Assembly: GCA_964622075.1 (NCBI GenBank)
Contig: CAZUMR010000078.1
Coordinates: 1 to 45,712 of the forward strand
DNA: 45,712 bases
Direction: 5' to 3'
Origin: WAPX01 sp964622075
GTDB lineage: Archaea > Halobacteriota > Archaeoglobi > Archaeoglobales > Archaeoglobaceae
How positions within the stretch are numbered: position 1 is the first letter of the stretch; every line of letters begins with the position of its first letter. Below are positions 1 to 7,855 of this stretch, piece after piece. Made by a program: the position numbers and the translations under genes. The notes beneath the pieces were generated by a model, which searched no databases, had not been told where the DNA came from, and was given only the letters and a program-made list of their open reading frames with translations.

Positions 1-247
1 AGACGGAATACTCATGGTTGGATGCAAGTATGGAGAAGATTACCAGTGCCACTTCATAAGAGGTTCAGAGCTTGCCAACAGGAGGATGGAGAACGTTCAG
101 GAAACGCTGCAGAGACTCATGCTTGAGCCCGAGAGAGTCAAGCTCGTAGAGCTGGCGATATCCGACTTTGATAAGGTTCCTGAAATTATAGATGGTTTTG
201 TCGAGGAAATCAGGCAGGTTGGGCCTAACCCGTATAAAGGTTTTTAA
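1..247 (+). CDS. MvhD-like iron-sulfur subunit, C-terminal fragment (cut by window edge)
   Basis: Only the last 81 or so codons are present; the frame is open to the left edge (reading from base 2), so the ATG at 14 is internal. MvhD-type proteins are small [2Fe-2S] subunits that pass electrons between a partner enzyme and HdrA. The residues GCKYGEDYQCHF, then a stretch with ANRRMENVQETL, match the usual C-terminal half of the family (GCxxGxCHY, then NxxAxxR). It ends 37 bases before the HdrD-like gene and leads a run of co-directional redox genes, which fits an Hdr-associated role. The N-terminal cysteines that would confirm cluster binding lie outside the window. Confidence 0.8.
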   Translation, partial: DGILMVGCKYGEDYQCHFIRGSELANRRMENVQETLQRLMLEPERVKLVELAISDFDKVPEIIDGFVEEIRQVGPNPYKGF

Positions 248-284
248 TTTAAGTTTTTAATCTTCACATAAGGAGGTGGAGCGT

Positions 285-1466
285 TTGGAAGTCGAGGAAA
301 TGCTCGAAACGTACTACGAGAGGATTGGTGAAATTCCGGAGTCTGAAAAATTCATTCAGTGCATACAGTGCGGGACGTGCGGTGGTTCGTGCCCATACGG
401 AATGGGAACGCTGTTCACTCCAAGAAGGATGATCCTTGCCGTCAGAGCGGGGATAGTCAAGGAAGTCCTTGACAGTGGTGCTCAGTGGCTATGTACGTCA
501 TGCTTTACGTGCAGCCTCAGATGCCCAAGCCAGATACCCATTACAGATGCCATAATTCCAGCTCTGAGAGAGCTCTCACTCCTTGAAGGAAACCCGCCAG
601 AAGAGCTTGCTGCAGCCCTGATGAACATAGCAAGGTATGGAAATTCATTCAGAGAATCGCCAAGAAAGAGAGACAGATGGATAAAGGAAGTTGACTTCGA
701 TGTGCCCGTAATGGCGAAGAAAAAGAGTGCAGACGTGCTCTTTATAACAGAGTGCTTTGGAGCGTATCACAGGAGGTGCAAGGAGATAACAAAAGCCTTC
801 GCCAAAGTCATGCACCTGCTTGAGGTTGACTTCGCAATTCTTGGAAATGAGGAGAGGTGCATAGGAGATCTTGCAAGGTTAAGCGGTGAGTTCGGTCTTT
901 TTGAGGATCTGGCTGAAAAGAACATCAGGGTCTTTGAGAAGTACGAGTTCAACAGAATAGTCACCCATGATGCCCACGCATACAACGCCCTTATTAGAGA
1001 GTATCCCAAGTTCGGATTTGAGAAAGAGACACTCCACCACACCCAGTTCCTGTATCAGAACCTTGAGAAGCTGAAGGAGATGTTTGGCAAACTCGACTAC
1101 ACTGTAACTTATCACGACTCCTGCTATGTCGGGAGAAGAAACGGGATATACGAGGAGCCAAGAGAAGTCATAAAGGCAATTCCCGGTGTTAAGTTCGTCG
1201 AAATGAAGAGGATAAGGGAGAACGCTCTCTGCTGCGGAGGTGGAGGTGGCGGAGTCTGGCTCGACTCCTTCATAAAGGAGCACATAAAGGAGAGGCCAGC
1301 AGAAAGCAGGGTTAAGGAGGCTGCAGCAACCGGTGCTGACGTTCTCGTTACCGCATGCACACTTGACGTTCCGATGTTTGAAGACGCTCTCAAGGTTACC
1401 GGACTTGAGGGAGAGCTCGAAGTCAAGGACATTTCGGAGCTTGTGCTCGAGGCTCTTGAATCCTGA
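285..1466 (+). CDS. HdrD-like (fused HdrC/HdrB) iron-sulfur oxidoreductase
   Basis: A 393-residue soluble protein with two ferredoxin-type [4Fe-4S] motifs near the N terminus (Cys 26/29/32/36 and 70/73/76/80), followed by two CCG-type domains. In true heterodisulfide reductase HdrD/HdrB, CCG domains hold noncubane clusters that cleave CoM-S-S-CoB. Here both are incomplete: the first has RCIG in place of a CC pair and THDAHAYN where a CPHC-type motif is expected; the second keeps Cys280, Cys316-317 and Cys358 but ends ACTLD without the last cysteine. The substrate may therefore not be a heterodisulfide. Start: an AGGAGGTG site at 271-278 points to the TTG at 285; a GTG at 276 lies inside that site and is rejected. 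It lies between the MvhD-like gene and etfB, probably in one operon. Confidence 0.85.
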   Translation: MEVEEMLETYYERIGEIPESEKFIQCIQCGTCGGSCPYGMGTLFTPRRMILAVRAGIVKEVLDSGAQWLCTSCFTCSLRCPSQIPITDAIIPALRELSLLEGNPPEELAAALMNIARYGNSFRESPRKRDRWIKEVDFDVPVMAKKKSADVLFITECFGAYHRRCKEITKAFAKVMHLLEVDFAILGNEERCIGDLARLSGEFGLFEDLAEKNIRVFEKYEFNRIVTHDAHAYNALIREYPKFGFEKETLHHTQFLYQNLEKLKEMFGKLDYTVTYHDSCYVGRRNGIYEEPREVIKAIPGVKFVEMKRIRENALCCGGGGGGVWLDSFIKEHIKERPAESRVKEAAATGADVLVTACTLDVPMFEDALKVTGLEGELEVKDISELVLEALES

Positions 1467-1497
1467 CAGGGTGTTTTAATTATTAGGGGGTGTAAGG

Positions 1498-2256
1498 ATG
1501 AAGATCTGTGCAATACTCAGACTCGTACCGGATCTCGTTGAAGAGCTTGAAGTGGAGGAGAACGAGGTAATACCCTTCAGATACATGCCAAACGAGAGAG
1601 ACGAGCATGCAGTGGAGGAAGCTCTGATCTTAAAGGAGAAGGTCGGGGATGCTGAGGTAGAGGTCATCGGAATTGCCGATCCCGACAACGAGGCTGATCT
1701 TGACGAAGGACTGGGAATGGCTGCTGCCAAGGGAGCTGATAAGCTCTACAAGGTAATACTTGACAGGCCCACTTTCAAGAGGGCTGAAGTAGCAAAGGCA
1801 CTTGCAGAATTTTTGAAGGATAAAAATTACGATGTAATCTTCACGGGAATTCAGGCCATAGATGCGTTTGCCGGGAACCTTGGAGGAATGCTTGCCTGCT
1901 ACCTTGAAATGCCATACATAGGAGGAGTTGTGGAGGTAAACTCAGAGGACGGAAAACTTGATGTCAGGAAGGAGCTTGGAGGAGGGCTTCTTGCCGAATA
2001 CAAAGTTCCACTCCCGGCAGTAATTGGAGTGGTCTCTGCGGAGAGACCTCTGAAGTTCGTACCGTTCACCAAGCTCAGACAGGCCATGAAGAAAGCTGAG
2101 ATAGAAGAGGTGGAGCTCGAACTGCCAGAGTTCGAAGGAATAGAGGTCGTGAAGTACGAGGTACCGCCAGAGCCGGAGATAACTCTGCTTGAAGGAGATG
2201 TAGAGGAGATTGCGGACAGGCTGATAGAGGTTCTTAAGGAGATATCCGTGCTGTGA
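1498..2256 (+). CDS. etfB: Electron transfer flavoprotein, beta subunit
   Basis: EtfB forms a heterodimer with EtfA and carries electrons from flavin dehydrogenases such as acyl-CoA dehydrogenases. The 252-residue length is normal. The N terminus MKICAILRLVPD, the acidic run NERDEHAVEEAL, the AAAKGADKLYKV segment, the FTGIQAIDAFAGNLGGMLA nucleotide-binding stretch and the VSAERPLKFVPF segment all fit the family. An AGGGGGTG-like site precedes the ATG by about five bases. The gene starts 31 bases after the HdrD-like stop and almost abuts etfA. Whether this Etf bifurcates electrons cannot be told by eye. Confidence 0.93.
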   Translation: MKICAILRLVPDLVEELEVEENEVIPFRYMPNERDEHAVEEALILKEKVGDAEVEVIGIADPDNEADLDEGLGMAAAKGADKLYKVILDRPTFKRAEVAKALAEFLKDKNYDVIFTGIQAIDAFAGNLGGMLACYLEMPYIGGVVEVNSEDGKLDVRKELGGGLLAEYKVPLPAVIGVVSAERPLKFVPFTKLRQAMKKAEIEEVELELPEFEGIEVVKYEVPPEPEITLLEGDVEEIADRLIEVLKEISVL

Positions 2257-2266
2257 GGTGGTCACA

Positions 2267-3184
2267 ATGAAGGTCCTCGTTTTTGGAGAGGTAATCGATG
2301 GAGAAGTGCAAAATATAACGTACGAGCTCGTTGCCTGTGCAAAGAAGCTTGGAGAGTGTGTAACGCTCGTAACGAGTGATGCCGATGTCAGCAGCATTGA
2401 TGGCAGGGTTATAAAGGTAAATGCCGGAGAGCCAAACCCGTGGCACTACAAAATAGTGGAGAAGGTGGTGGAAAAAGAGAACCCTGATCTCATACTCTTT
2501 GGAAACACCTCAGTTTCTGTAGATGTAGCATCCCAGCTCTCTGCAAAGATGGAGATGCCGGTAGCAACGATGGTTTACGAGGTAGAGGGGGGAGATGGAG
2601 AGGTAAAGGCAAGGTCCATAGCCTACGGTGGAAAGGTGATAGTAGAGTTATCGATGAAAACTCCCGCAATAGCAGTTGTAAACGTCGGAAGCTATGAGGC
2701 TGAGGAAGGAAAGGGCAGTGCGAGTGTTGAAGAGGTATCCCTTGAGGAGCTTGGCGTTAGCGATGGAGTAGAGTTCGTATCGTACATCAGACCGAGCGAG
2801 GAGGACGTTGACATCTCCAAGGCAGAAATCGTTGTGTCCGTTGGCAGAGGTATTGGAGATGAGGCAAATATAGAGATGGCTGAGGAGCTTGCAGAACTGC
2901 TTGGAGGAGTTGTTGCTGGTTCGAGGCCGGTAATAGATCAGGGATGGCTGCCCAAAACAAGGCAGGTCGGCAGAAGTGGCAAAACTGTAACCGGCAAACT
3001 CTACCTTGCTCTGGGAATAAGCGGTGCCACAGAACACGTTGAGGGAGTCAAGGCCAAGAACGTAATAGCCGTGAACACAGATAGAACTGCACCAATTTTC
3101 AGAATTTCGCGCTGTGGGGCAGTGGCAGACATAATGGAGCTCGTTCCAGTCCTGATAGACAAGATAAGAGAAATCAAGGGTTAA
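2267..3184 (+). CDS. etfA: Electron transfer flavoprotein, alpha subunit
   Basis: EtfA, 305 residues, partner of the preceding EtfB. The C-terminal FAD-binding domain is clear: SVGRGIGDEANIEMAEELA, GSRPVIDQGWLP, QVGRSGKTVTGKLYLALGIS and AVNTDRTAPIFRI follow the family order, so FAD binding should be intact. A frame-compatible GTG at 2258 lies within the GAGGTG site, so the ATG at 2267, six bases downstream of that site, is the better start and gives the expected N terminus MKVLVFGE. The gene sits between etfB and the hdrA-type gene, spaced 19 bases from the latter, which implies co-transcription. Confidence 0.93.
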   Translation: MKVLVFGEVIDGEVQNITYELVACAKKLGECVTLVTSDADVSSIDGRVIKVNAGEPNPWHYKIVEKVVEKENPDLILFGNTSVSVDVASQLSAKMEMPVATMVYEVEGGDGEVKARSIAYGGKVIVELSMKTPAIAVVNVGSYEAEEGKGSASVEEVSLEELGVSDGVEFVSYIRPSEEDVDISKAEIVVSVGRGIGDEANIEMAEELAELLGGVVAGSRPVIDQGWLPKTRQVGRSGKTVTGKLYLALGISGATEHVEGVKAKNVIAVNTDRTAPIFRISRCGAVADIMELVPVLIDKIREIKG

Positions 3185-3203
3185 ACGAAGGGGGTGTTGC
3201 GTT

Positions 3204-5258
3204 TTGTCAGGGTCTTCTACAGAGTTTTCCGGTAACTCCGGCAGTTCAGATAACTCAAACGGGGAACTGAGGATTGGAGTTTACGTCTGCCACTGTGGAA
3301 GAAACATAGCGGACAGGGTTAAAGTCAAAGAAGTTGTCGAGTATGCCAGAAGTCTTGAAGGAGTTGTCGTGGCAAGGGATTACAAGTACATGTGCTCCGA
3401 TCCCGGACAGGATCTGATAGTCAGAGATATAAAGGAGTACAAACTGAACAGAGTTGTTGTGGCTGCATGCAGCCCAAATCTGCACGAAAGGACGTTTAGA
3501 AATGCCTGTAAAAGGGCAGGACTGAATCCTTTCCTTTTTTACATGGCAAACATAAGAGAGCTCGATGCTTGGGTTACAGAGGATGTGGAAAAAGCTACCG
3601 AAAAGGCCAAGAGGTTTGTCAGGGCCGTCGTTAACAGGGTAAAGCTCCAGAAGGAGCTTGAAGTTGGAAAGGCAAGGATAAATCCGAATGTCCTCATAGT
3701 CGGTGGTGGAATAGCTGGAATTTCTGCAGCCCTGACTCTTGCTGATGCGGGAGTTCACGTTTACCTTGTAGAGAGGAGTCCGAGCATTGGAGGAAACATG
3801 GCAAAGTTCGACAAAACGTTCCCGACCCTTGACTGTTCAGCTTGCATTCTGACTCCAAAGATGACATCGGTAAAATCCCACCCGAACATAACCCTGCTAA
3901 CGTACAGCGAAGTTGAGAGTGTAGAAGGTTACGTCGGTAACTTCAAGGTTAAAGTGAGAAGAAAACCGAGATATGTGAGAGAAGACAAGTGCACAGGCTG
4001 TTACGATTGCGTGGAGAACTGTCTGTTCTCAGAGCCTGTATTCCCATCGGAATTTGACGAGGGTATAGGGAAGAGAAAGCCCGTTCACATACCCTTCCCG
4101 CAGGCTGTCCCCCTCGTTCCAACAATAGACAGCAGCATGTGCATGTGGCTTTCTGCAAGGAAGTGCCCCAGATATTGCATGGAAGTATGCGAACCGCAGG
4201 CAGTTGACTTCTCGATGAAAGATGAGTACCTTGAGTTTGAGGTTGGAGCAATAATAGTCGCCACAGGCTACAAACCCTTCGACCCTTCGAGGATTCCACA
4301 GTACGGTTACGGAATTTACGATAACGTTTACACATCACTTCAGGTTGAGAGGATGCTGAGCTCCACCGGCCCGACTGGTGGAGAAGTTATGCTCAAGGAT
4401 GGAAGAAAACCTGAGAGAGTTGCAATAATCCACTGTGTCGGCAGCAGGGATGAAAACTACAACAGATACTGCTCCAAGGTCTGCTGCATGTACTCAATAA
4501 AGCTGGCACACCTTATAAGGGAAAGGAGTGGTGCAGATGTATTCAACTTTTACATAGATGTCAGAGCCGCAGGGAAGGCATACGAGGAGTTTTACAAGAG
4601 AGTTCTGAGTGAGGGCGTCTATTTCGTCAGGGGGAGGGTTGCCTACATAACGGACATACCGGAGAGTGAAGAGGAAGAGAAAGAGGTTGAAAAGGGAAGG
4701 GTCATAGTCGTGGTAGAGGATACACTGCTGGGCAGGGTAAGAAGAATACCTGTTGACATGGTAGTATTATCGGTTGGGCTGGAGCCCTCTTCCGGAGCTG
4801 AACAGATAAGGAAGGTTCTCAAGCTCCAGTGCTCTGCTGATGGATGGTTTGCAGAGAGGCATCCAAAGCTCGCACCGGTTGCGACGAACACGGAGGGTAT
4901 TTTCATAGCAGGATGTGCTCAGGGTCCAAAGGATATACCGGAGACAGTGGCTCAGGCTCAGGCTGCTGCTGGAGAAGCTCTCTCGCTCATACAGAGAGGA
5001 GAAATTGAGCTTGAACCAAGTGTGGCCTATGTAAACAGAGAAAAGTGTACCGGATGTGGCGTGTGCGTTCCTCTCTGCCCGTTCAACGCAATATCTCTGG
5101 TTGCCGATGAGGAGGGAAGAGAGAGGGCTGAAGTTAACCCTGCTCTGTGTCAGGGATGCGGTACTTGCGTGGCAGCGTGTCCAAGCAAAGCTCTAAACCA
5201 GCACCTGTTCAGCAGAGAGGAGGTGCTGGCTGAGATAGTCGAACTCGTCAGAGAGTAG
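3204..5258 (+). CDS. hdrA: HdrA-type FAD iron-sulfur oxidoreductase
   Basis: HdrA is the flavin subunit of heterodisulfide reductase complexes and the site of flavin-based electron bifurcation. The 684-residue protein has the N-terminal iron-sulfur domain (VYVCHCGRNI, KYMCSDPGQ, AACSPNLHERTF), the FAD fold (VLIVGGGIAGISAAL, then ERSPSIGGNMAKFDKTFP), the LDCSACILTPKM element that carries Sec or Cys in this family (Cys here), an inserted ferredoxin motif (CTGCYDCVENC) and a C-terminal pair (CTGCGVCVPLCP and CQGCGTCVAACP). The start is TTG, seven bases after AAGGGGGTG. The first 20 or so residues are a Ser/Asn/Gly-rich extension not typical of the family. It is last in the operon; a T-rich tract follows. 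Confidence 0.93.
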   Translation: MSGSSTEFSGNSGSSDNSNGELRIGVYVCHCGRNIADRVKVKEVVEYARSLEGVVVARDYKYMCSDPGQDLIVRDIKEYKLNRVVVAACSPNLHERTFRNACKRAGLNPFLFYMANIRELDAWVTEDVEKATEKAKRFVRAVVNRVKLQKELEVGKARINPNVLIVGGGIAGISAALTLADAGVHVYLVERSPSIGGNMAKFDKTFPTLDCSACILTPKMTSVKSHPNITLLTYSEVESVEGYVGNFKVKVRRKPRYVREDKCTGCYDCVENCLFSEPVFPSEFDEGIGKRKPVHIPFPQAVPLVPTIDSSMCMWLSARKCPRYCMEVCEPQAVDFSMKDEYLEFEVGAIIVATGYKPFDPSRIPQYGYGIYDNVYTSLQVERMLSSTGPTGGEVMLKDGRKPERVAIIHCVGSRDENYNRYCSKVCCMYSIKLAHLIRERSGADVFNFYIDVRAAGKAYEEFYKRVLSEGVYFVRGRVAYITDIPESEEEEKEVEKGRVIVVVEDTLLGRVRRIPVDMVVLSVGLEPSSGAEQIRKVLKLQCSADGWFAERHPKLAPVATNTEGIFIAGCAQGPKDIPETVAQAQAAAGEALSLIQRGEIELEPSVAYVNREKCTGCGVCVPLCPFNAISLVADEEGRERAEVNPALCQGCGTCVAACPSKALNQHLFSREEVLAEIVELVRE

Positions 5259-5300
5259 ATTTTTTGTTTACATCTTTTACAGTTTTTATATCCTTTACGT
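5259..5300 (+). terminator. T-rich terminator after the redox operon
   Basis: A run of six T at 5260-5265 directly follows the hdrA stop, with a second T5 tract at 5283-5287. Archaeal RNA polymerase terminates at such tracts. The next gene is convergent and ends at 5316. Confidence 0.6.
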
Positions 5301-5315
5301 CCCTTACAGCCAAAT

Positions 5316-6125
5316 CTACCGGACCAGAAAACCGTACTTCTCGTATATCTCTTTTGCTCTGCTGGACTGCAGGAACTCCATGAAAGCTTCTGCATTCTCT
5401 GGATTTGGCGCTTCCTTCATTACACATGCGTAATATCTGATCTTATCACTCTGATCGTGCTCTGGCAGAACGCCTTCGACTGGCAGACCCTTTTTCTCAG
5501 CATACCTGACCTCGGTGAACCATACAGGCCCCGCATCAGCAACACCCCTGACAATTCTTTCGGGAGTTTCCCTGTGGTGAACTTTTGTAAGCAGGGTCTT
5601 TCCAGCCTCTAACTTCTCCTCCATGATCTTCCTGACAAGCCTCTCTCCTCCCGCCTCCCTGTACATCTGAAGAACGTATATCGCTATGTGCTCGTTTTCC
5701 GGATTTGGCTGAGAAACAGTCACGTCATCCCTGCCAAGATCGAGTTCGTTTTTTATCCCGGCCGGATTTCCCTCTCTTACCATTATGGCGATTCTGTTCC
5801 TCATGTATGGCACATACGAATCTATCATACCCCTGTCAAGAAGTTTCAGCATTGCCTCCTCGCTGACAGATGTGTACACATCCGGCATTCCCGGTAAAAT
5901 TCTGCCCCTGAAAACAGCCCCTCCGGCGAGAATTTGCTTGAGAAGCAGACCCGGTGGAAGAGTTTCGCAGAAAATTTTTCTCACACCGTATTCATCGCTA
6001 AAGGCTTCAATCAGCTCTTTAATTGCCATGAACTGATTTCCTGCCATGAAGAGCACAAGTTCCGGTTTCTCGTGCTCAAGACCTATTATATCATCTATCC
6101 TGTTTTCAGGAATTATCACCGGCAT
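5316..6125 (-). CDS. ModA-like solute-binding domain protein without signal peptide
   Basis: A 269-residue protein of the molybdate/sulfate periplasmic-binding fold: the segment LVLFMAGNQFMAIKELIEAF, then MPDVYTSVSEEAMLKLL, a SQPNPENEHIAIYVLQMYRE segment and a C-terminal AFMEFLQSSRAKEIYEKYGF resemble ModA/WtpA proteins in order. Those are exported lipoproteins that feed an ABC permease. Here the N terminus MPVIIPENRIDDI is not hydrophobic, and the open frame upstream of the ATG is charged with no start codon, so the protein appears cytoplasmic. No permease or ATPase gene is adjacent. It may be an intracellular oxyanion sensor or carrier. It is convergent with the hdrA operon and divergent from the MFS gene. 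Confidence 0.7.
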   Translation of the reverse strand: MPVIIPENRIDDIIGLEHEKPELVLFMAGNQFMAIKELIEAFSDEYGVRKIFCETLPPGLLLKQILAGGAVFRGRILPGMPDVYTSVSEEAMLKLLDRGMIDSYVPYMRNRIAIMVREGNPAGIKNELDLGRDDVTVSQPNPENEHIAIYVLQMYREAGGERLVRKIMEEKLEAGKTLLTKVHHRETPERIVRGVADAGPVWFTEVRYAEKKGLPVEGVLPEHDQSDKIRYYACVMKEAPNPENAEAFMEFLQSSRAKEIYEKYGFLVR

Positions 6126-6185
6126 TTCGTTTAAAGTCTGGCATCTGGATAGATAACATTTATCCAGACTTCTGATTTCATCATT

Positions 6186-6239
6186 TTCACTTCTTTTCAG
6201 CTTCGTTTCCTTTCCTTTTCAGCTTCACTTCTTTTCAGC
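6186..6239. repeat. Polypyrimidine direct repeat
   Basis: The 16-base unit TTCACTTCTTTTCAGC occurs at 6186-6201 and exactly again at 6224-6239 within a nearly pure pyrimidine tract, in the 246-base gap between two divergent genes. A shorter CTTTTCAGC copy lies between the two. Confidence 0.6.
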
Positions 6240-6272
6240 CCCCTCCCCCAAACACAATTCAGCAGCAACACC

Positions 6273-6312
6273 GTTATATACTGTTCGGATACCGATAGTT
6301 CGGTTACCGATA
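6273..6312 (+). promoter_or_regulatory. MFS exporter promoter with operator-like repeat
   Basis: GTTATATA at 6273-6280 is a good TATA box. Directly downstream come two 15-base tandem copies, GTTCGGATACCGATA (6283-6297) and GTTCGGTTACCGATA (6298-6312), differing at one base. Their junction makes the perfect inverted repeat ACCGA-N4-TCGGT. The position, from the TATA box to the expected start of transcription, is where an archaeal repressor would block initiation. Confidence 0.6.
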
Positions 6313-6371
6313 GTGACGTCAGCATGTGATGTCAGCAATATATCAGCAGTGGTGGTAGCAGTGGTGGTAGA

Positions 6372-7826
6372 ATGGAGGACAGGGAAAGCTGGCTGGCTCT
6401 GATCCCGGTAAGCATGGGACTGTTCATGGTTCTGCTCGATGCGAGTGTTCTCAGAGTTGCTCTTCCAAAGATATCCCAGGACTTTCATGCGACGATGTCA
6501 GATATACAGTGGATATCAAATGCGTACACGCTGACGATGGTTGCCCTGCTTGTTCTCTCGGGCAGAATAGGTGATATGGTCAGAAGGGATAGATACTTCA
6601 TTTCCGCAATGGCAATTTTCACCTTCAGCAGCTTTCTCTGTGCTCAGGCATGGAATACAGCATCCCTCATTGCCTTCAGAGCTCTTCAGGCAGTTGGAGG
6701 AGCCATGCTGAGCAGTAATGTCCTTGCAATAATAACTGAGCTGTTTCCTCCGGGAAAGAGAGGAGCAGCAATGGGAATAAATTCCGTAATGACAGCATCA
6801 AGCTTCACTCTCGGACCGATAGTTGGTGGATGGCTGACAACCAATCTGAGCTGGCACTGGGTATTCTACCTGAATGTCCCCGTCGGAATAATCTCCATAG
6901 CCCTTGCAATGACTTTTCTACCACCAATAGAGCCAAGAGAAAGAGTGCCGGTAGATTTTGAAGGAGCTATACTGCTTGGAATCAGCCTTGCCCTGATAAC
7001 TCTTGGAATTACAAACGGACAGGTCTGGGGATGGTGGAGCAGGAAAACTCTATTCTGCTTTACAGTCTCTATCCCGTATACTTTAGCCTTCGTTTTGAGA
7101 GAGCTGAGCTACGAGTATCCACTGCTCGATTTTAGTCTGTTCAGAATCAGAAACTTTTCAGTCGGAATAGTGGCAATTTCCATACTGTTTTTCGGATTGT
7201 CAGCATCTCTCTTTGTCCTGCCTTACTTCCTGCAGGGCATAAAGGGTCTTACAGCAGAAGAGTCAGGCTACTGGATGATATCAATACCGATACTGAACAC
7301 ATTTATAGCTCCTCTTGCTGGAAAGCTGAGTGACAGAATAGATCCGAAATACCTGATGTGCCTTGGCCCGCTGTTCTTTGCCGTGAGCCTTTACAGGTTA
7401 ACGGGAATAGATGCCGACGTCAGTTACTGGAGGTTCTTCTTCGAGCTGATACCGATGGGTGCAGGAATGGGATTGCTCATGTCTCCCGCTTACAACGTAA
7501 TGATGGGTTCAGTTCCAAGGGAAAAGGTTGGAATGGCAAACGGTACTGTCAGGTCGATAAACACGCTGTCTCAGGCAATGGGTGTGGCTGTGGGTGGAGT
7601 TCTCATATCCAACAGAATGGAGGACTGGCTGCCGGGACACGGTAACCTCGTGCCCGACCCGGGAACGATGGAAATGCTAAAGGTGTTTGCAAGAAGGAAT
7701 CCCCTACCCCTCATAGCCATGGTAAAGGGTTTCGTTGACAGCATGCATTACGTCTTCTCCCTTGTAGTATGGCTGCCATTACTTAGCTCTGCAATAATAT
7801 ACCTGTTCCTCGACTCCCAACATTGA
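6372..7826 (+). CDS. MFS drug-efflux-type transporter, DHA2 (14-helix) family
   Basis: A 484-residue membrane protein of the major facilitator superfamily, EmrB/QacA type, expected to export hydrophobic compounds using the proton gradient. Visible marks are the first helix with LMVLLDASVLRVALPKI-like residues (usual LDxTIVNVALP), the loop GRIGDMVRRDR (motif A), FRALQAVGGAMLSSN (motif B), GPIVGGWLTTNLSWHWVFYL (motif C region) and about 14 hydrophobic spans. The ATG is preceded by a short duplicated AGCAGTGGTGGT stretch rather than a clear ribosome site. The promoter holds an operator-like repeat, so inducible expression is likely. No regulator gene is adjacent. The substrate cannot be assigned. 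Confidence 0.88.
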   Translation: MEDRESWLALIPVSMGLFMVLLDASVLRVALPKISQDFHATMSDIQWISNAYTLTMVALLVLSGRIGDMVRRDRYFISAMAIFTFSSFLCAQAWNTASLIAFRALQAVGGAMLSSNVLAIITELFPPGKRGAAMGINSVMTASSFTLGPIVGGWLTTNLSWHWVFYLNVPVGIISIALAMTFLPPIEPRERVPVDFEGAILLGISLALITLGITNGQVWGWWSRKTLFCFTVSIPYTLAFVLRELSYEYPLLDFSLFRIRNFSVGIVAISILFFGLSASLFVLPYFLQGIKGLTAEESGYWMISIPILNTFIAPLAGKLSDRIDPKYLMCLGPLFFAVSLYRLTGIDADVSYWRFFFELIPMGAGMGLLMSPAYNVMMGSVPREKVGMANGTVRSINTLSQAMGVAVGGVLISNRMEDWLPGHGNLVPDPGTMEMLKVFARRNPLPLIAMVKGFVDSMHYVFSLVVWLPLLSSAIIYLFLDSQH

Positions 7827-7855
7827 ATTAATATTGAATTAAATTAAAATCTTCT

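Noticed and set aside
3807..3860. Selenocysteine in HdrA, as in some methanogens
   Set aside because: The codon at the LDCSACILTP position is a normal cysteine codon and no in-frame TGA is present.
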